From Hyphomicrobiaceae bacterium (GTDB lineage: Bacteria; Pseudomonadota; Alphaproteobacteria; Rhizobiales; Methyloligellaceae), in contig JALCBY010000002.1 of the NCBI GenBank assembly GCA_028066055.1, positions 77,026 to 141,025 on the forward strand: a DNA stretch of 64,000 nt, given 5' to 3'. The notes below the pieces were generated by a model that was given only the letters and a program-made list of their open reading frames with translations, was not told where the DNA came from and ran no database searches. This document shows positions 1-9,039 of this stretch, piece after piece. Positions within the stretch are counted from its first letter, which is position 1. Each line of letters opens with the position of its first letter. Position numbers and translations under genes: made by a program.

Positions 1-317
1 TCGGCTTCCGAAAGGATCAAGGCCCGCATCGGGAAATGCGGTTTGCGCAGGAAGGCGTGCAGGCGCTCGCTCGAATACATCTTGGGATCATCTGCGATGG
101 CCTGAAAGTCCGGCGCTTCGATGGTCGGCCTGCCCTTCCCCGCGGCAAAACCGGGCACGCGATGACACTCCACGCAATGCTCGGCGATGATGCTCTTCGC
201 TTCGCCATTGTCTGCTGCGACCGGTCTGACGCCGATGGCGGAAAGCGCGACAATGACAATAACCAGAAGAAGGACGCTTGTTGCAGCGCCGGTGAACTCG
301 TTCCTGACATTCTGCAT
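1..317 (-). CDS. c-type cytochrome (partial, runs off left edge)
   Basis: This frame opens at an ATG (317-315) preceded by a GAGGTGG ribosome site and reads to the window edge without a stop, so only the first 105 residues are visible. Residues about 13-30 form a hydrophobic signal or anchor segment. CVECH at residues 48-52 is a CxxCH haem attachment site, and Met97 in KPHFPM is the likely sixth haem ligand. It would be an exported small class I cytochrome passing electrons in the periplasm. It is divergent from the alcohol dehydrogenase at 474, so the 156-bp gap must hold both promoters. The electron donor or acceptor cannot be told. A paired role with the dehydrogenase is possible but not shown, because that enzyme is NAD(P)-type. 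Confidence 0.85.
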   Translation of the reverse strand, partial: MQNVRNEFTGAATSVLLLVIVIVALSAIGVRPVAADNGEAKSIIAEHCVECHRVPGFAAGKGRPTIEAPDFQAIADDPKMYSSERLHAFLRKPHFPMRALILSEA

Positions 318-473
318 GATCCACCTCATCACACGGTGTCCATTTCCACAGCGACCCTAGCAAACAATTCTTCACATGCATTGTTCTGGATCATGGCGCG
401 TATTGCCCGGATCCGGCAATCCGGGTTGCCATTCTAAGTGCCGTAGATCAACGTACGTTCAGGGAGACGCCAG

Positions 474-1460
474 ATGAAAGCGATGGTGCTTAACGCCGTT
501 GGCCGACCGCTTCAGTTCGAAGAACGGCCTGATCCGCGGCCCGGAGCGGGCGAGGTTCTGATAGACATCGCCGCCTGCGGTGTGTGCCGTACGGACCTGC
601 ATCTGGTGGATGGAGAGCTTCCCGATCCCGCACTCCCGGTCATACCGGGGCATGAGGTCGTCGGAACGGTCGCCGAAGTGGGAGAAGGCGTGGATCGTTT
701 CCGCACCGGCGACCGCGTCGGCGTTCCCTGGCTTGGCCATGTCTGCGGCACGTGCCGGTATTGCCTATCCGGCACAGAGAATCTTTGCGACGACCCGGGT
801 TTCACCGGCTATCAGATCGATGGCGGTTATGCGGACGTAACGGTTGCCGACGCGCAATATTGCTTCCTCATACACGGCGATTACACGGATGCGGAGGCGG
901 CTCCACTGCTGTGCGCCGGTTTGATCGGCTATCGGTCGCTGCGCATGGCCGGCAACGATGTAGAGCATCTCGGGATTTACGGGTTCGGGGCGGCGGCGCA
1001 CATTGTCGCCCAAGTGGCCCGACATCAGGGGCGCAACATTTACGCTTTCACGCGCCCGGGCGATGAACCCGCGCAGAAGTTTGCCATGGACCTTGGTGCC
1101 GCATGGGCGGGCGATTCCGGTGTAACGCCGCCGGTGGAACTCGATGCCGCCATCATATTCGCTCCCGTGGGGGCGCTCGTACCTGCCGCCCTCCGCACCG
1201 TGCGGAAGGGCGGGATCGTCGTGTGCGGCGGCATTCATATGTCCAATATCCCCACCTTCCCCTACGACATTCTCTGGGGCGAGCGCGTCGTAAGATCGGT
1301 TGCGAACCTGACCCGTCAGGATGCGGAGGAATTCCTTGCGCTTGCGCCAAAGGTTCCCGTTCGGACATCCATCGAGACATTCCCATTACCGGAAGCAAAT
1401 GAAGCGCTCGACGCATTGCGCGCGGGAAACCTCACCGGAGCCGCGGTGCTGATCCCCTGA
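474..1460 (+). CDS. zinc-dependent alcohol dehydrogenase (MDR family)
   Basis: This 328-residue medium-chain dehydrogenase would oxidise an alcohol or reduce an aldehyde with NAD(P). Catalytic-zinc ligands are visible as Cys38 (GVCRTD) and His60-Glu61 (GHE). The structural-zinc loop has Cys91, Cys94, Cys97 and Cys105. A Rossmann fold follows near residue 170 (YGFGAAAH). Its length is slightly shorter than the usual ~340. An AGGGAG ribosome site sits 6 bp upstream of the ATG. It is closest by pattern to the AdhP/AdhA-like single-domain bacterial alcohol dehydrogenases; the substrate is unknown. It stands alone, followed by a 179-bp gap. Confidence 0.85.
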   Translation: MKAMVLNAVGRPLQFEERPDPRPGAGEVLIDIAACGVCRTDLHLVDGELPDPALPVIPGHEVVGTVAEVGEGVDRFRTGDRVGVPWLGHVCGTCRYCLSGTENLCDDPGFTGYQIDGGYADVTVADAQYCFLIHGDYTDAEAAPLLCAGLIGYRSLRMAGNDVEHLGIYGFGAAAHIVAQVARHQGRNIYAFTRPGDEPAQKFAMDLGAAWAGDSGVTPPVELDAAIIFAPVGALVPAALRTVRKGGIVVCGGIHMSNIPTFPYDILWGERVVRSVANLTRQDAEEFLALAPKVPVRTSIETFPLPEANEALDALRAGNLTGAAVLIP

Positions 1461-1639
1461 GATGTGCCCTGCCAGAACTGCAAACGCAGCGTTGTTGCAT
1501 GGTCCAAATCCAACCAGTCCATGCAATTCATGCGCTCGAAATCAGACATTGGTCTGCGCCTGCGAATATAGCATTATGACCCCACCAAGAAATTCGTCAC
1601 TCGTCCGTTCCACCACAAGAAAAACCAACCTATTGCCTC

Positions 1640-2404
1640 ATGAAACACAATCACCCCGTGAGGTGGACGCAATTGCGATCCCCCGAACTCGCATCACTGT
1701 GCAAGAGCGACGCAATCGTCCTGTTGCCCGTCGGTTCAATTGAGCAACATGGTCCGCATCTTCCCGTAGAGACCGACAGCCGACTTGCAGAAGAGGTCTG
1801 CGTGCGTGCCGCAGATCTCATGTCTGAATCCTATCCAGTAGTTGTTGCACCGACTGTGTGGTGCGGTATGTCCGAACATCACATGGGCTTCGTCGGTACG
1901 ATCTCCGTTACGTTCGCGACTTTCTCCGGCATTCTGCGAAATGTATGCGAGACCATACAGCGTCACGGCTTTACAAAATTGATGATCGTCAACGGCCATG
2001 GCGGCAACATTGCAGGGCTACAGGTGCTGGTCGGAGAACTGACCCGCGAATTGAAACATCCCGTCAAAGCCCTGACATATTGCGCTCTCAAAAATTGCGC
2101 CGAGGCCTATGCCGGCATTCTTGAAGACCAGGAAAACCTGCGCCATGCCGGTGAAGCGGAGACCTCGATGATGCTTGTCTTGACGCCAGATCGGATAGAC
2201 AGGGATGCGATGTTGAACGCATCGAATTCGATGCATGACTTCTCGTCAACCGACCGGCCATACAGGTTTGTCCGTTTCGATGAATTTACAGCCACCGGAG
2301 TCAACGGCATCACGCGCCGCGCGAACGAAGAAAAAGGTGAAGCATTGCTTGCTGCCGGAGCGGAAGCCGTTGCGGATGTTCTCCGCGAAGAATTCATGAG
2401 TTGA
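1640..2404 (+). CDS. creatininase-family amidohydrolase
   Basis: This 254-residue protein belongs to the creatininase / MftE / FAPy-deformylase family of metal-dependent cyclic amide hydrolases. Probable metal ligands are Glu35 and His37 (SIEQHGPHLP), Asp46 (ETDSR), the His in NGHGGN near residue 120 and the Glu in HAGEAETS near residue 170. All five signature positions look intact, so an active cytoplasmic enzyme is expected. The substrate could be creatinine, a formamidopyrimidine or another cyclic amide; nothing nearby decides this. No strong ribosome site precedes the ATG. The GNAT gene starts 13 bp after the stop, so the two are probably co-transcribed. Confidence 0.8.
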   Translation: MKHNHPVRWTQLRSPELASLCKSDAIVLLPVGSIEQHGPHLPVETDSRLAEEVCVRAADLMSESYPVVVAPTVWCGMSEHHMGFVGTISVTFATFSGILRNVCETIQRHGFTKLMIVNGHGGNIAGLQVLVGELTRELKHPVKALTYCALKNCAEAYAGILEDQENLRHAGEAETSMMLVLTPDRIDRDAMLNASNSMHDFSSTDRPYRFVRFDEFTATGVNGITRRANEEKGEALLAAGAEAVADVLREEFMS

Positions 2405-2417
2405 GAGATTCAGTTTA

Positions 2418-2879
2418 ATGACTGAAATTTCTATTCGGTCCCTGCGGAGTGCCGACCGGGAGAACTGGCAGGACTTGTGGGCGCAGTATAACGCCTTTTA
2501 CGGGCGTGAGGGCGATACCGCCCTTCCGGCCGAGATCGTCGATACGAGCTGGAACCGGCTCCTCGACGACAATGTACCCGTTCACGGGCTTGTCGCCGAA
2601 CGCGAAAACACATTGATTGGGCTGACACACTTTGTGTTTCACCCGAGCCTCATTCGGATCGCCGACACGTGCTACATGCAGGATCTGTTCACGCTGAAAG
2701 CGGCGCGCGGGTTGGGCGTCGGGCAAAGGTTGATCGCGGCGGTGGGTGACGCCTGCGTTGCGCGCGGCGTCCAGGATATTTACTGGCATACACATTCAAG
2801 CAATGAGACCGCCCGCGCGCTTTACGACCGTGTCGCGCAAAATACCGACTTTCTCGTCTATCGACCTCAGTTGGATTGA
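2418..2879 (+). CDS. GNAT-family N-acetyltransferase
   Basis: This 153-residue protein has the single GNAT fold. The acetyl-CoA pyrophosphate loop is seen as ARGLGVGQRLI near residues 96-106, preceded by the usual beta-strand (MQDLFTLKAARG). The C-terminal YWHTHSSNETARALYDRVA segment is typical of amino-acid or small-molecule acetyltransferases. It follows the creatininase gene by 13 bp, suggesting an operon in which an amino or amide metabolite is handled, but the acceptor cannot be named. It converges with the D-Ala-D-Ala ligase gene across an 84-bp gap with no obvious terminator hairpin. Confidence 0.8.
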   Translation: MTEISIRSLRSADRENWQDLWAQYNAFYGREGDTALPAEIVDTSWNRLLDDNVPVHGLVAERENTLIGLTHFVFHPSLIRIADTCYMQDLFTLKAARGLGVGQRLIAAVGDACVARGVQDIYWHTHSSNETARALYDRVAQNTDFLVYRPQLD

Positions 2880-2963
2880 CGTCCTGGCGGCGGTGATTAG
2901 GTCCACTGTTCGTGTGCCCTAGGTGAGTTATGGGGGATTCTACAACTCCAGCAAACACAGGCC

Positions 2964-4055
2964 CTAATACGACGTCTTCAGCGTCTGTTCGCGTTCGTGG
3001 CGTTCGAGTGCCAGTTCGATCAGGCGATTGATCAACTCCGGATAGGAAATTCCGCTCGCTTCCCACAGGCGCGGATACATGCTGATCTTGGTAAAGCCGG
3101 GAATGGTGTTGATCTCGTTCACAATCACTTCGCCATCGGATTTGAGGAAACAGTCGACCCGGGCCAGCCCCTCGCATTCGAGCACCTGAAAGGTTCGAAT
3201 TGCCACGTCGCGGATGTTCTTGCTCGCGTCATCGGAAATATCCGCCGGGATTTCCAACGCGGCACCCTGCTCGTCGATATATTTCGCCTCATAGGAATAA
3301 AATTCGTGGCTCGGCAGGATTTCGCCCACCACCGAGGCGATCGGTTCCGTATTTCCCAGTACGGAACATTCAAGCTCCCTGCCCTCGACAAACTCCTCGA
3401 CCAGTATTTTGGTGTCGTATCCAAAAGCGTCTTTAGCCGCGCGTTCGAAGGACGCGGCGTCGACAACCTTGTGGACGCCCACGGACGATCCGAGATTGGC
3501 CGGCTTCACGAAAACCGGCAGGCCGAGCGCATCGTGGACGGCGTCGAAGTCGAGTATGTCGCCCCGCCGGAAAACCATGAATTTCGCAATCGGGATGCCC
3601 GCATCGCGCAACAGCCGTTTCATCACGTCCTTGTCCATGCCGACTGCGGAACCGAGCACGCCTGCGCCGACGAAGGGCACGCCGGCGAGCTTCAGCAGGC
3701 CCTGTACCGTCCCGTCCTCGCCGAACGGTCCATGTAGAATGGGGAAAACAACGCTGACCGAAGAATGCGTCCCGCCCGCGGTGATATCCGTCAGCGCACC
3801 GCCGCTCTGCGGGACGAGAGCGACACGTTCCTCGTCTTCTCTGTTCATCTCGATGAGTTTCGGGTCAGTGGCATTGAGCAGAAACGTGGACTGGTTCGGA
3901 AGCAGCCATTTGCCGGTCTTGTCGATGCCGATCAACGCGACATCGTATTTATCCCTGTCGATCGCTTCGGCAACATTCTTTGCCGATTGAAGCGATACCT
4001 CATGTTCTGCGGACTTTCCGCCAAAAAGAATGCCGACCCTGATCTTCGTGCTCAC
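2964..4055 (-). CDS. ddlA: D-alanine--D-alanine ligase, DdlA type
   Basis: This 363-residue ATP-grasp enzyme joins two D-alanines for peptidoglycan precursor synthesis in the cytoplasm. The N-terminal ILFGGKSAEHEVSL motif, the central VKPANLGSSVGVHKV ATP-binding segment and the C-terminal VNEINTIPGFTKISMYPRLW metal- and substrate-binding stretch are all intact. Length fits the longer DdlA subgroup (about 360) rather than DdlB (about 310). It starts with GTG behind an AGAGGG ribosome site. It is not next to murC/murB/ftsQ, so it is probably a second or relocated ligase outside the division and cell-wall cluster; a dcw-linked ddlB may exist elsewhere. Confidence 0.93.
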   Translation of the reverse strand: MSTKIRVGILFGGKSAEHEVSLQSAKNVAEAIDRDKYDVALIGIDKTGKWLLPNQSTFLLNATDPKLIEMNREDEERVALVPQSGGALTDITAGGTHSSVSVVFPILHGPFGEDGTVQGLLKLAGVPFVGAGVLGSAVGMDKDVMKRLLRDAGIPIAKFMVFRRGDILDFDAVHDALGLPVFVKPANLGSSVGVHKVVDAASFERAAKDAFGYDTKILVEEFVEGRELECSVLGNTEPIASVVGEILPSHEFYSYEAKYIDEQGAALEIPADISDDASKNIRDVAIRTFQVLECEGLARVDCFLKSDGEVIVNEINTIPGFTKISMYPRLWEASGISYPELINRLIELALERHEREQTLKTSY

Positions 4056-4227
4056 CTTGTGCCCTCTACCGCGCCGTCCGGAACAGGATGCTTCCGGTGT
4101 TGTGGTGTCTCATGCCTGAACTGGGTATCGACGGCGTTTGCAGAGATTAAGGCGGCGGATTTGCTGTGCGGTGCGTCCGAACGGCCAAACTTGGCGTATG
4201 ACGCTCCAGAGCCGGGCAGTCACACTG

Positions 4228-7005
4228 TCAGCGCGGATCGAGTTGATGCGATCCGGAATATGGAAGCCTGCCAGAGCGGTCGTTCGAGGGGGTTTTGCCG
4301 AACCAGCCCCGTTCGACGAGACGGCACCTCACTCTCTTCTCGATCTCCAGGATCAGGAAGAATATCGCACCGGCGCCAATGATAATACCGCCATCGGCTA
4401 TCGAGACCGGTTGCGTCTGGAAAAGAATCTGCATGAACGGCAGATACGTGAAAGCAAGCTGAAGGAGAATGATCGAACCGACACCGGCAAGCACGGCCGG
4501 CGTGCCGAGAGCGCCGCGCCACGTCAGCGAGGTGGTGCGCAGATAGCGTACCGAAAAGAGATAGAAAACTTCCATGACCACGATGGCGTTGACGACAATG
4601 GTCCGGGCCTGCTCAAGCGAACCCCCATTCGCTTGCGCCCAAGCGAAGAGCCCGAACCCGACAACCGCAAAGAGAAAAGACACGAAGACGATGCGCCAAA
4701 GCAGGGATCCGGACAGCAGCGGTGCGTCGGCAGCCCGTGGTGCGCGTTGCATGATATCGGGTTCCGCGGGCTCAAAGGCGAGAACCAACCCCAATCCGAT
4801 GGCTGTCGCCAGGTTGACCCAGAGGATCTGGACCGGCGTGATTGGCAGGGTCAGTCCGAACAAAATCGCTGCAATGATGATGAGCATCTCGCCGCCGCTG
4901 GTCGGCAGCGTCCACCCGATGACCTTGGTAAGATTGTCGTAAACCGTACGGCCCTCTCGGACGGCGGCGACAATGGAAGCAAAGTTGTCGTCAGCCAGAA
5001 CCACGTCGGATGCCTCTTTTGCCACTTCGGTGCCGTTCACGCCCATGGCGACACCGACATCGGCGCGTTTGAGAGCCGGCGCATCGTTCACGCCGTCGCC
5101 GGTCATCGCAATCACGGCACCGTCGGCCTGCATCGCTTCAACGAGACGAAGTTTGTTCTCGGGGCTGGTGCGGGCAAAAACGCCCGTGCCCTCGGCAACC
5201 CTGCGCAGCGCGGCCTGATCAAGCCCCTCGAGATGTTTGCCGGTTGTAACCTTGTCGGCGCAGTCGATGCCGAGCTTTTCAGCGATCGCGCTGGCCGTAC
5301 TGGCATGATCGCCGGTGATCATTTTGACGGCGATGCCCGCGCCCTGGCACTCCGCAACCGCGGCAACGGCCTCCGGGCGCGGTGGGTCCATCAGTCCGAC
5401 CACACCGTACAAGGTCAGGCCGTGTTCGATGTCGGCAGCGTCAAATACATGCATGCCGGCATCCATTTTCCGCGAAGCGATCGCCAGAACCCGATAGCCC
5501 TGCCGAGCCAATTGTTCGACTTTTTCCTGCCAACGGTCGCTCCGGATAGGCGCCTTTCCGGTTTCGGTTGCCTCGTAATCGCACATTTCAAGAATGCGTT
5601 CCGGCGCGCCTTTGGCCCAGGCGATGGCGAAACCGTCCTTTTCCTGATGCAACGTCGCCATATAACGATGCTCAGACTCAAAGGGGATTTCATCGAGTCG
5701 CGGGAACTGTGCCCGCAGCTTTTCCTGATCGTGGCCCGCCTTGACGGCAAGTACGGCGAGCGCGGCGTCCATCGGATCGCCGTCAATGGCCCACTTGCTG
5801 GAGCCGGTCTGTCTGAGCGAGGAATCGTTACACAGGAGAGCGGCGGCGCTGAGTTGCAGGAGGCCGATATCCTTCGACGGGTCTATCTTCTCGCCACCAA
5901 CGCTGAAGCTGCCTTCCGGCGTGTAACCGGTTCCATCAACGTCAAATGCGCGGTCCGACAGGACCACTTTCATGACGGTCATCTCGTTGCGTGTAAACGT
6001 GCCGGTCTTGTCGGCGCAGATCGTTGAAACAGAGCCAAGCGTCTCCACGGCAGGCAATTCGCGGATGATTGCGTTGCGCGCGGCCATGCGCTGAACGCCA
6101 ATTGCAAGTGTGATGGACATGACTGCCGGAAGACCCTCAGGAATCGCCGCAACCGCCATTCCAACGACGGTCATGAACGCCTCGCTCAACGAATAGTCCC
6201 GGACCAGCGTCGCGCATGCGAACGTAACGCCCGACAGAACGAGCGTGACGATCGTTAGCAAACGCGCAAATTCGTTCATCTGTCGGATCAAAGGTGTCTG
6301 AAGTTCTTCCACCCGACCGAGAAGCGCGCTGACCCGTCCCAACTCCGTCGCAGGCCCGGTTGCAACCACCACCCCCGAGGCCAGCCCAGATGTGACCAGC
6401 GTGCCCGAATAGGCCATCGAGCTTCGATCGCCGAGTGCGGCACCCGGGTCCACACATTCAGTGCCCTTTTCGACCGGAGCCGACTCGCCGGTAAGAACGG
6501 CTTCGTCAACATGCAGATTTCGCGCTCGGATCAGCCGCACATCGGCGCCAACGCGGTCGCCCGCTTCCAGCAAGAGGATGTCGCCAGGTACGATCTCGGT
6601 GGCGTCAACGGCCAGTCTTTGTCCGGCACGGCGCACGGATGCCCGTGGACTGATCATGTTTCGGATGGCTTCGAGCGCCCGCTCCGCACGCCCTTCCTGC
6701 ACAAACCCGATCGCCGCGTTGAGAATGACAACGGCCAGGATGACCGACATATCAATCACGTGACCCAATACGGCAGAAATGGCCGCCGCGCCGATCAGAA
6801 CGTAGATGAGCAGATTATCGAACTGCGCCAGCAACCGCAGGACCATACTTTTACCGGCGACGGCGGGCAGCGCATTCGGTCCGTGGTGTGCGAGCCGGTT
6901 TTCGGCTTCTCGGGCGGTGAGCCCGTCCGCTTGCGCATTCAAATCGCTGAGCGTGTCGGAAATGCCGCGCGCATACCAGGCCGGCTGCTCAATTTCATGC
7001 TTCAT
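4228..7005 (-). CDS. P-type cation-transporting ATPase (P2-like)
   Basis: This 925-residue membrane pump has the full P-type layout: an N-terminal cation-ATPase domain, an actuator loop (LTGESAPVEKG near residue 175), the M4 motif IPEGLP near 288, a phosphorylation loop near 330 and the hinge GDGVND near 638. Two details are unusual. The phosphorylation site reads DKTGTFT rather than DKTGTLT. The M6 region reads VNLATAIGLGL where Ca2+ pumps have NLVTDG, so a key transport aspartate is missing. The transported ion is therefore uncertain; Ca2+, Na+ or H+ are all possible. The ATG has a GAGGGG ribosome site. It is monocistronic, with a 173-bp gap before the ddlA start. Confidence 0.88.
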   Translation of the reverse strand: MKHEIEQPAWYARGISDTLSDLNAQADGLTAREAENRLAHHGPNALPAVAGKSMVLRLLAQFDNLLIYVLIGAAAISAVLGHVIDMSVILAVVILNAAIGFVQEGRAERALEAIRNMISPRASVRRAGQRLAVDATEIVPGDILLLEAGDRVGADVRLIRARNLHVDEAVLTGESAPVEKGTECVDPGAALGDRSSMAYSGTLVTSGLASGVVVATGPATELGRVSALLGRVEELQTPLIRQMNEFARLLTIVTLVLSGVTFACATLVRDYSLSEAFMTVVGMAVAAIPEGLPAVMSITLAIGVQRMAARNAIIRELPAVETLGSVSTICADKTGTFTRNEMTVMKVVLSDRAFDVDGTGYTPEGSFSVGGEKIDPSKDIGLLQLSAAALLCNDSSLRQTGSSKWAIDGDPMDAALAVLAVKAGHDQEKLRAQFPRLDEIPFESEHRYMATLHQEKDGFAIAWAKGAPERILEMCDYEATETGKAPIRSDRWQEKVEQLARQGYRVLAIASRKMDAGMHVFDAADIEHGLTLYGVVGLMDPPRPEAVAAVAECQGAGIAVKMITGDHASTASAIAEKLGIDCADKVTTGKHLEGLDQAALRRVAEGTGVFARTSPENKLRLVEAMQADGAVIAMTGDGVNDAPALKRADVGVAMGVNGTEVAKEASDVVLADDNFASIVAAVREGRTVYDNLTKVIGWTLPTSGGEMLIIIAAILFGLTLPITPVQILWVNLATAIGLGLVLAFEPAEPDIMQRAPRAADAPLLSGSLLWRIVFVSFLFAVVGFGLFAWAQANGGSLEQARTIVVNAIVVMEVFYLFSVRYLRTTSLTWRGALGTPAVLAGVGSIILLQLAFTYLPFMQILFQTQPVSIADGGIIIGAGAIFFLILEIEKRVRCRLVERGWFGKTPSNDRSGRLPYSGSHQLDPR

Positions 7006-7475
7006 GACCCCTCACCAAAGGTCTCGCCACCTTCCCGGCTCGCAACGCGCAAAGCCTGCGGGATCAATTTCCGCGAACCTGACTGATCCCAGCCTCTGGC
7101 CGCAATCGCCCGGATCGTATTGGATTGAGATGTTCAAAGCTTGATGTCGATCAATACGCAACGCGATTGTTCGAAGCATGGCCCAACGTCTTGCTTGGAC
7201 CGTTCTCGGCCCCGCAACGATAAGCGGGTGGAACCAGATGTGAGCGTGCACCTCCGGACCGCCATGCAGGGCAAGTTGATCAATTGGAGGCGGAAGAATC
7301 GGGCTTAACGAAATTCCCGCCCAATAGGCTGCTCCAACGGCTGTTCTTCACCCGTTGCGGGACAAAATCCTCCCTTTTTCAGCCATTTACGGCAATTTAA
7401 TGCGTAAATCTTAACGCTGCGCCCAATGCTTAACGATCCGTTAACCATATTCAATCCAGATGGTGGTGCGAGGGT
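7006..7475. other. intergenic region between divergent P-type ATPase and minC
   Basis: These 470 bp hold no convincing gene. The right third is AT-rich and contains four TTAA tetramers, one pair of which forms a CtrA-type box at 7430-7444. A GANTC methylation site (GAATC) lies at 7296-7300. The left part should hold the ATPase promoter, but no clear -35/-10 pair could be picked out. Confidence 0.6.
7430..7444 (+). promoter_or_regulatory. CtrA-type box upstream of minC
   Basis: The sequence is TTAA, seven bases, TTAA, directly continued by CCAT, which matches the full alphaproteobacterial CtrA consensus TTAA-N7-TTAA and the half-site TTAACCAT. It ends 31 bp before the minC start codon, a position that would overlap a promoter or the 5' leader. 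Binding by CtrA is inferred, not shown. Confidence 0.6.
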
Positions 7476-8201
7476 TTGAGCACAACGGTGAAGGACGTGG
7501 CTGACAATTGCACTCCGTTTAGATTGGTTGGACGTTCACACGTACTTTTTGTACTGACGCCCCAGCCACCTATTGCATTCTGGCTAACCGAACTGGACGC
7601 TTGGATTGAGCGTTCCAGGGGATTCTTCGATGGCAAGCCTATTGTCCTCGATCTGTCCCAGGTTTCTCTGACCAAGCCGGAATTCATCACTGTTGTTGCC
7701 GAACTGAAGAGGCGTAACATTCCCGTAGTTGCGGTTGACGGCATCGACTCGTCGTTGCTTGATCCTGAATTGCCGCCCTTGATGAGCGGTAACCGATCGA
7801 GCGACATGATCAACGCAGCGGATGTTGCACCGGCCGAGTCCCAGGACGCGGCCGACACACATCCGTCCAATCTCACATCGCTGGTGATCGAAAAGCCGGT
7901 TCGTTCCGGCCAGTCGATCGTCTGCAAGAATGGCGATGTGACGGTTCTGGGCTCGATAGCATCGGGCGCGGAGGTCATCGCAGGCGGATCGATTCACATC
8001 TATGGGACGCTCTTGGGGCGGGCGATGGCCGGTGTAGCCGGCAACGTCCAGGCGCGCATCTTCTGCAAAAACTTCAACCCTGAGCTGGTGGCAATCGACG
8101 GGACGTACGCGACCGTCGAGGACGCACCCTCTCACCTGTACGGGCGGCCGGTTCAGGCCTGGCTGGAACAGGACACATTGCATTTGAGAGAGCTCGACTA
8201 A
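7476..8201 (+). CDS. minC: septum site-determining protein MinC
   Basis: MinC is the FtsZ-ring inhibitor that works with MinD at the membrane to keep division at mid-cell. The 241 residues split into an N-terminal FtsZ-inhibiting domain (about 1-105), a variable linker rich in Ser/Ala/Asp (about 106-138) and a C-terminal beta-helix that dimerises and binds MinD (about 139-241, with RSGQSIVCKNGDVTVLG). The start is a TTG close behind GAGGG; a GTG four codons later is an alternative. minD follows after 22 bp. A CtrA-type box lies just upstream. Confidence 0.92.
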   Translation: MSTTVKDVADNCTPFRLVGRSHVLFVLTPQPPIAFWLTELDAWIERSRGFFDGKPIVLDLSQVSLTKPEFITVVAELKRRNIPVVAVDGIDSSLLDPELPPLMSGNRSSDMINAADVAPAESQDAADTHPSNLTSLVIEKPVRSGQSIVCKNGDVTVLGSIASGAEVIAGGSIHIYGTLLGRAMAGVAGNVQARIFCKNFNPELVAIDGTYATVEDAPSHLYGRPVQAWLEQDTLHLRELD

Positions 8202-8223
8202 GCAAACCGGAGGAGAGGATAAA

Positions 8224-9039
8224 ATGGCCAGAGTAATGGTCGTAACATCTGGAAAAGGCGGTGTCGGAAAAACGACATCGACCGCCGCGCTGGGAGCCGC
8301 CCTGGCGCAAAGCGGTCAGACCGTCGCCATGATCGATTTCGACGTCGGCTTGCGCAACCTGGACCTTGTGATGGGTGCGGAGCGCCGTGTGGTCTTCGAT
8401 CTGATAAACGTCATTCAGGGGCAGGCCAAGCTTGCGCAGGCGCTGATCCGTGACAAGAGACTGGACAATCTGTTCATTCTGCCGGCCTCGCAGACACGCG
8501 ACAAGGACGCGTTGACCGAGGATGGCGTCGCCAAGGTCATTGAGGAGCTCAGTTCCAACTTCGACTGGGTGATCTGTGACAGCCCCGCCGGTATCGGCAA
8601 GGGTGCAGTCTTCGCCATGCAGCACGCCGACATTGCCGTGGTCGTCACCAATCCGGAGATTTCATCGGTGCGCGACTCCGACCGCATCATCGGCCTGCTC
8701 GACGCCAAGACCGAGAAGGCGAAGAAAGGCCAGAGTGTCGAGAAGTATCTGATGATTGCGCGCTATGACGAAAGCCGCGCCTCGTCCGGCGATATGCTGG
8801 AGGTGGATGACATCCTCGAGATCCTGTCGATCCCGCTTCTGGGTGTCGTTCCGGAAAGTCAGGAAGTCCTCCGGGCATCGAACTTCGGTTCGCCGGTGAC
8901 CATATGCAGCCCGAAGAGCGCACCGGCTCAGGCCTACAATGCGGCCGCGCGGCGGCTCAACGGCGAAGTCATCGAGTTGACCATTCCGAAAGAGAAAACC
9001 CCTCTCTTCGGCCGGATATTCGGCGGGAGGGCAGCATGA
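8224..9039 (+). CDS. minD: septum site-determining protein MinD (ParA-type ATPase)
   Basis: MinD is the membrane-binding ATPase that recruits MinC and is driven off the membrane by MinE. The deviant Walker A motif KGGVGKTT lies at residues 10-17, Walker B-like IDFDVGLRNLDL near 37-48 and VICDSPAGI near 118-126. The C-terminal KTPLFGRIFGG stretch is the amphipathic membrane-targeting helix. At 271 residues its length is normal. It has a strong GGAGGAG ribosome site, and its stop overlaps the minE start (ATGA), so the two are translationally coupled. Confidence 0.97.
   Translation: MARVMVVTSGKGGVGKTTSTAALGAALAQSGQTVAMIDFDVGLRNLDLVMGAERRVVFDLINVIQGQAKLAQALIRDKRLDNLFILPASQTRDKDALTEDGVAKVIEELSSNFDWVICDSPAGIGKGAVFAMQHADIAVVVTNPEISSVRDSDRIIGLLDAKTEKAKKGQSVEKYLMIARYDESRASSGDMLEVDDILEILSIPLLGVVPESQEVLRASNFGSPVTICSPKSAPAQAYNAAARRLNGEVIELTIPKEKTPLFGRIFGGRAA

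Noticed and set aside
4138-6027. Long plus-strand open frame (629 codons) opposite the P-type ATPase
   Set aside because: It is the antisense of a clearly motif-bearing pump; the translation is rich in Arg/Gly/His/Asp without domains or a ribosome site, typical of a shadow in high-GC DNA.
7012-7251. 79-codon minus-strand open frame upstream of the P-type ATPase
   Set aside because: No ribosome site or recognisable pattern; lies in the probable promoter/leader region.
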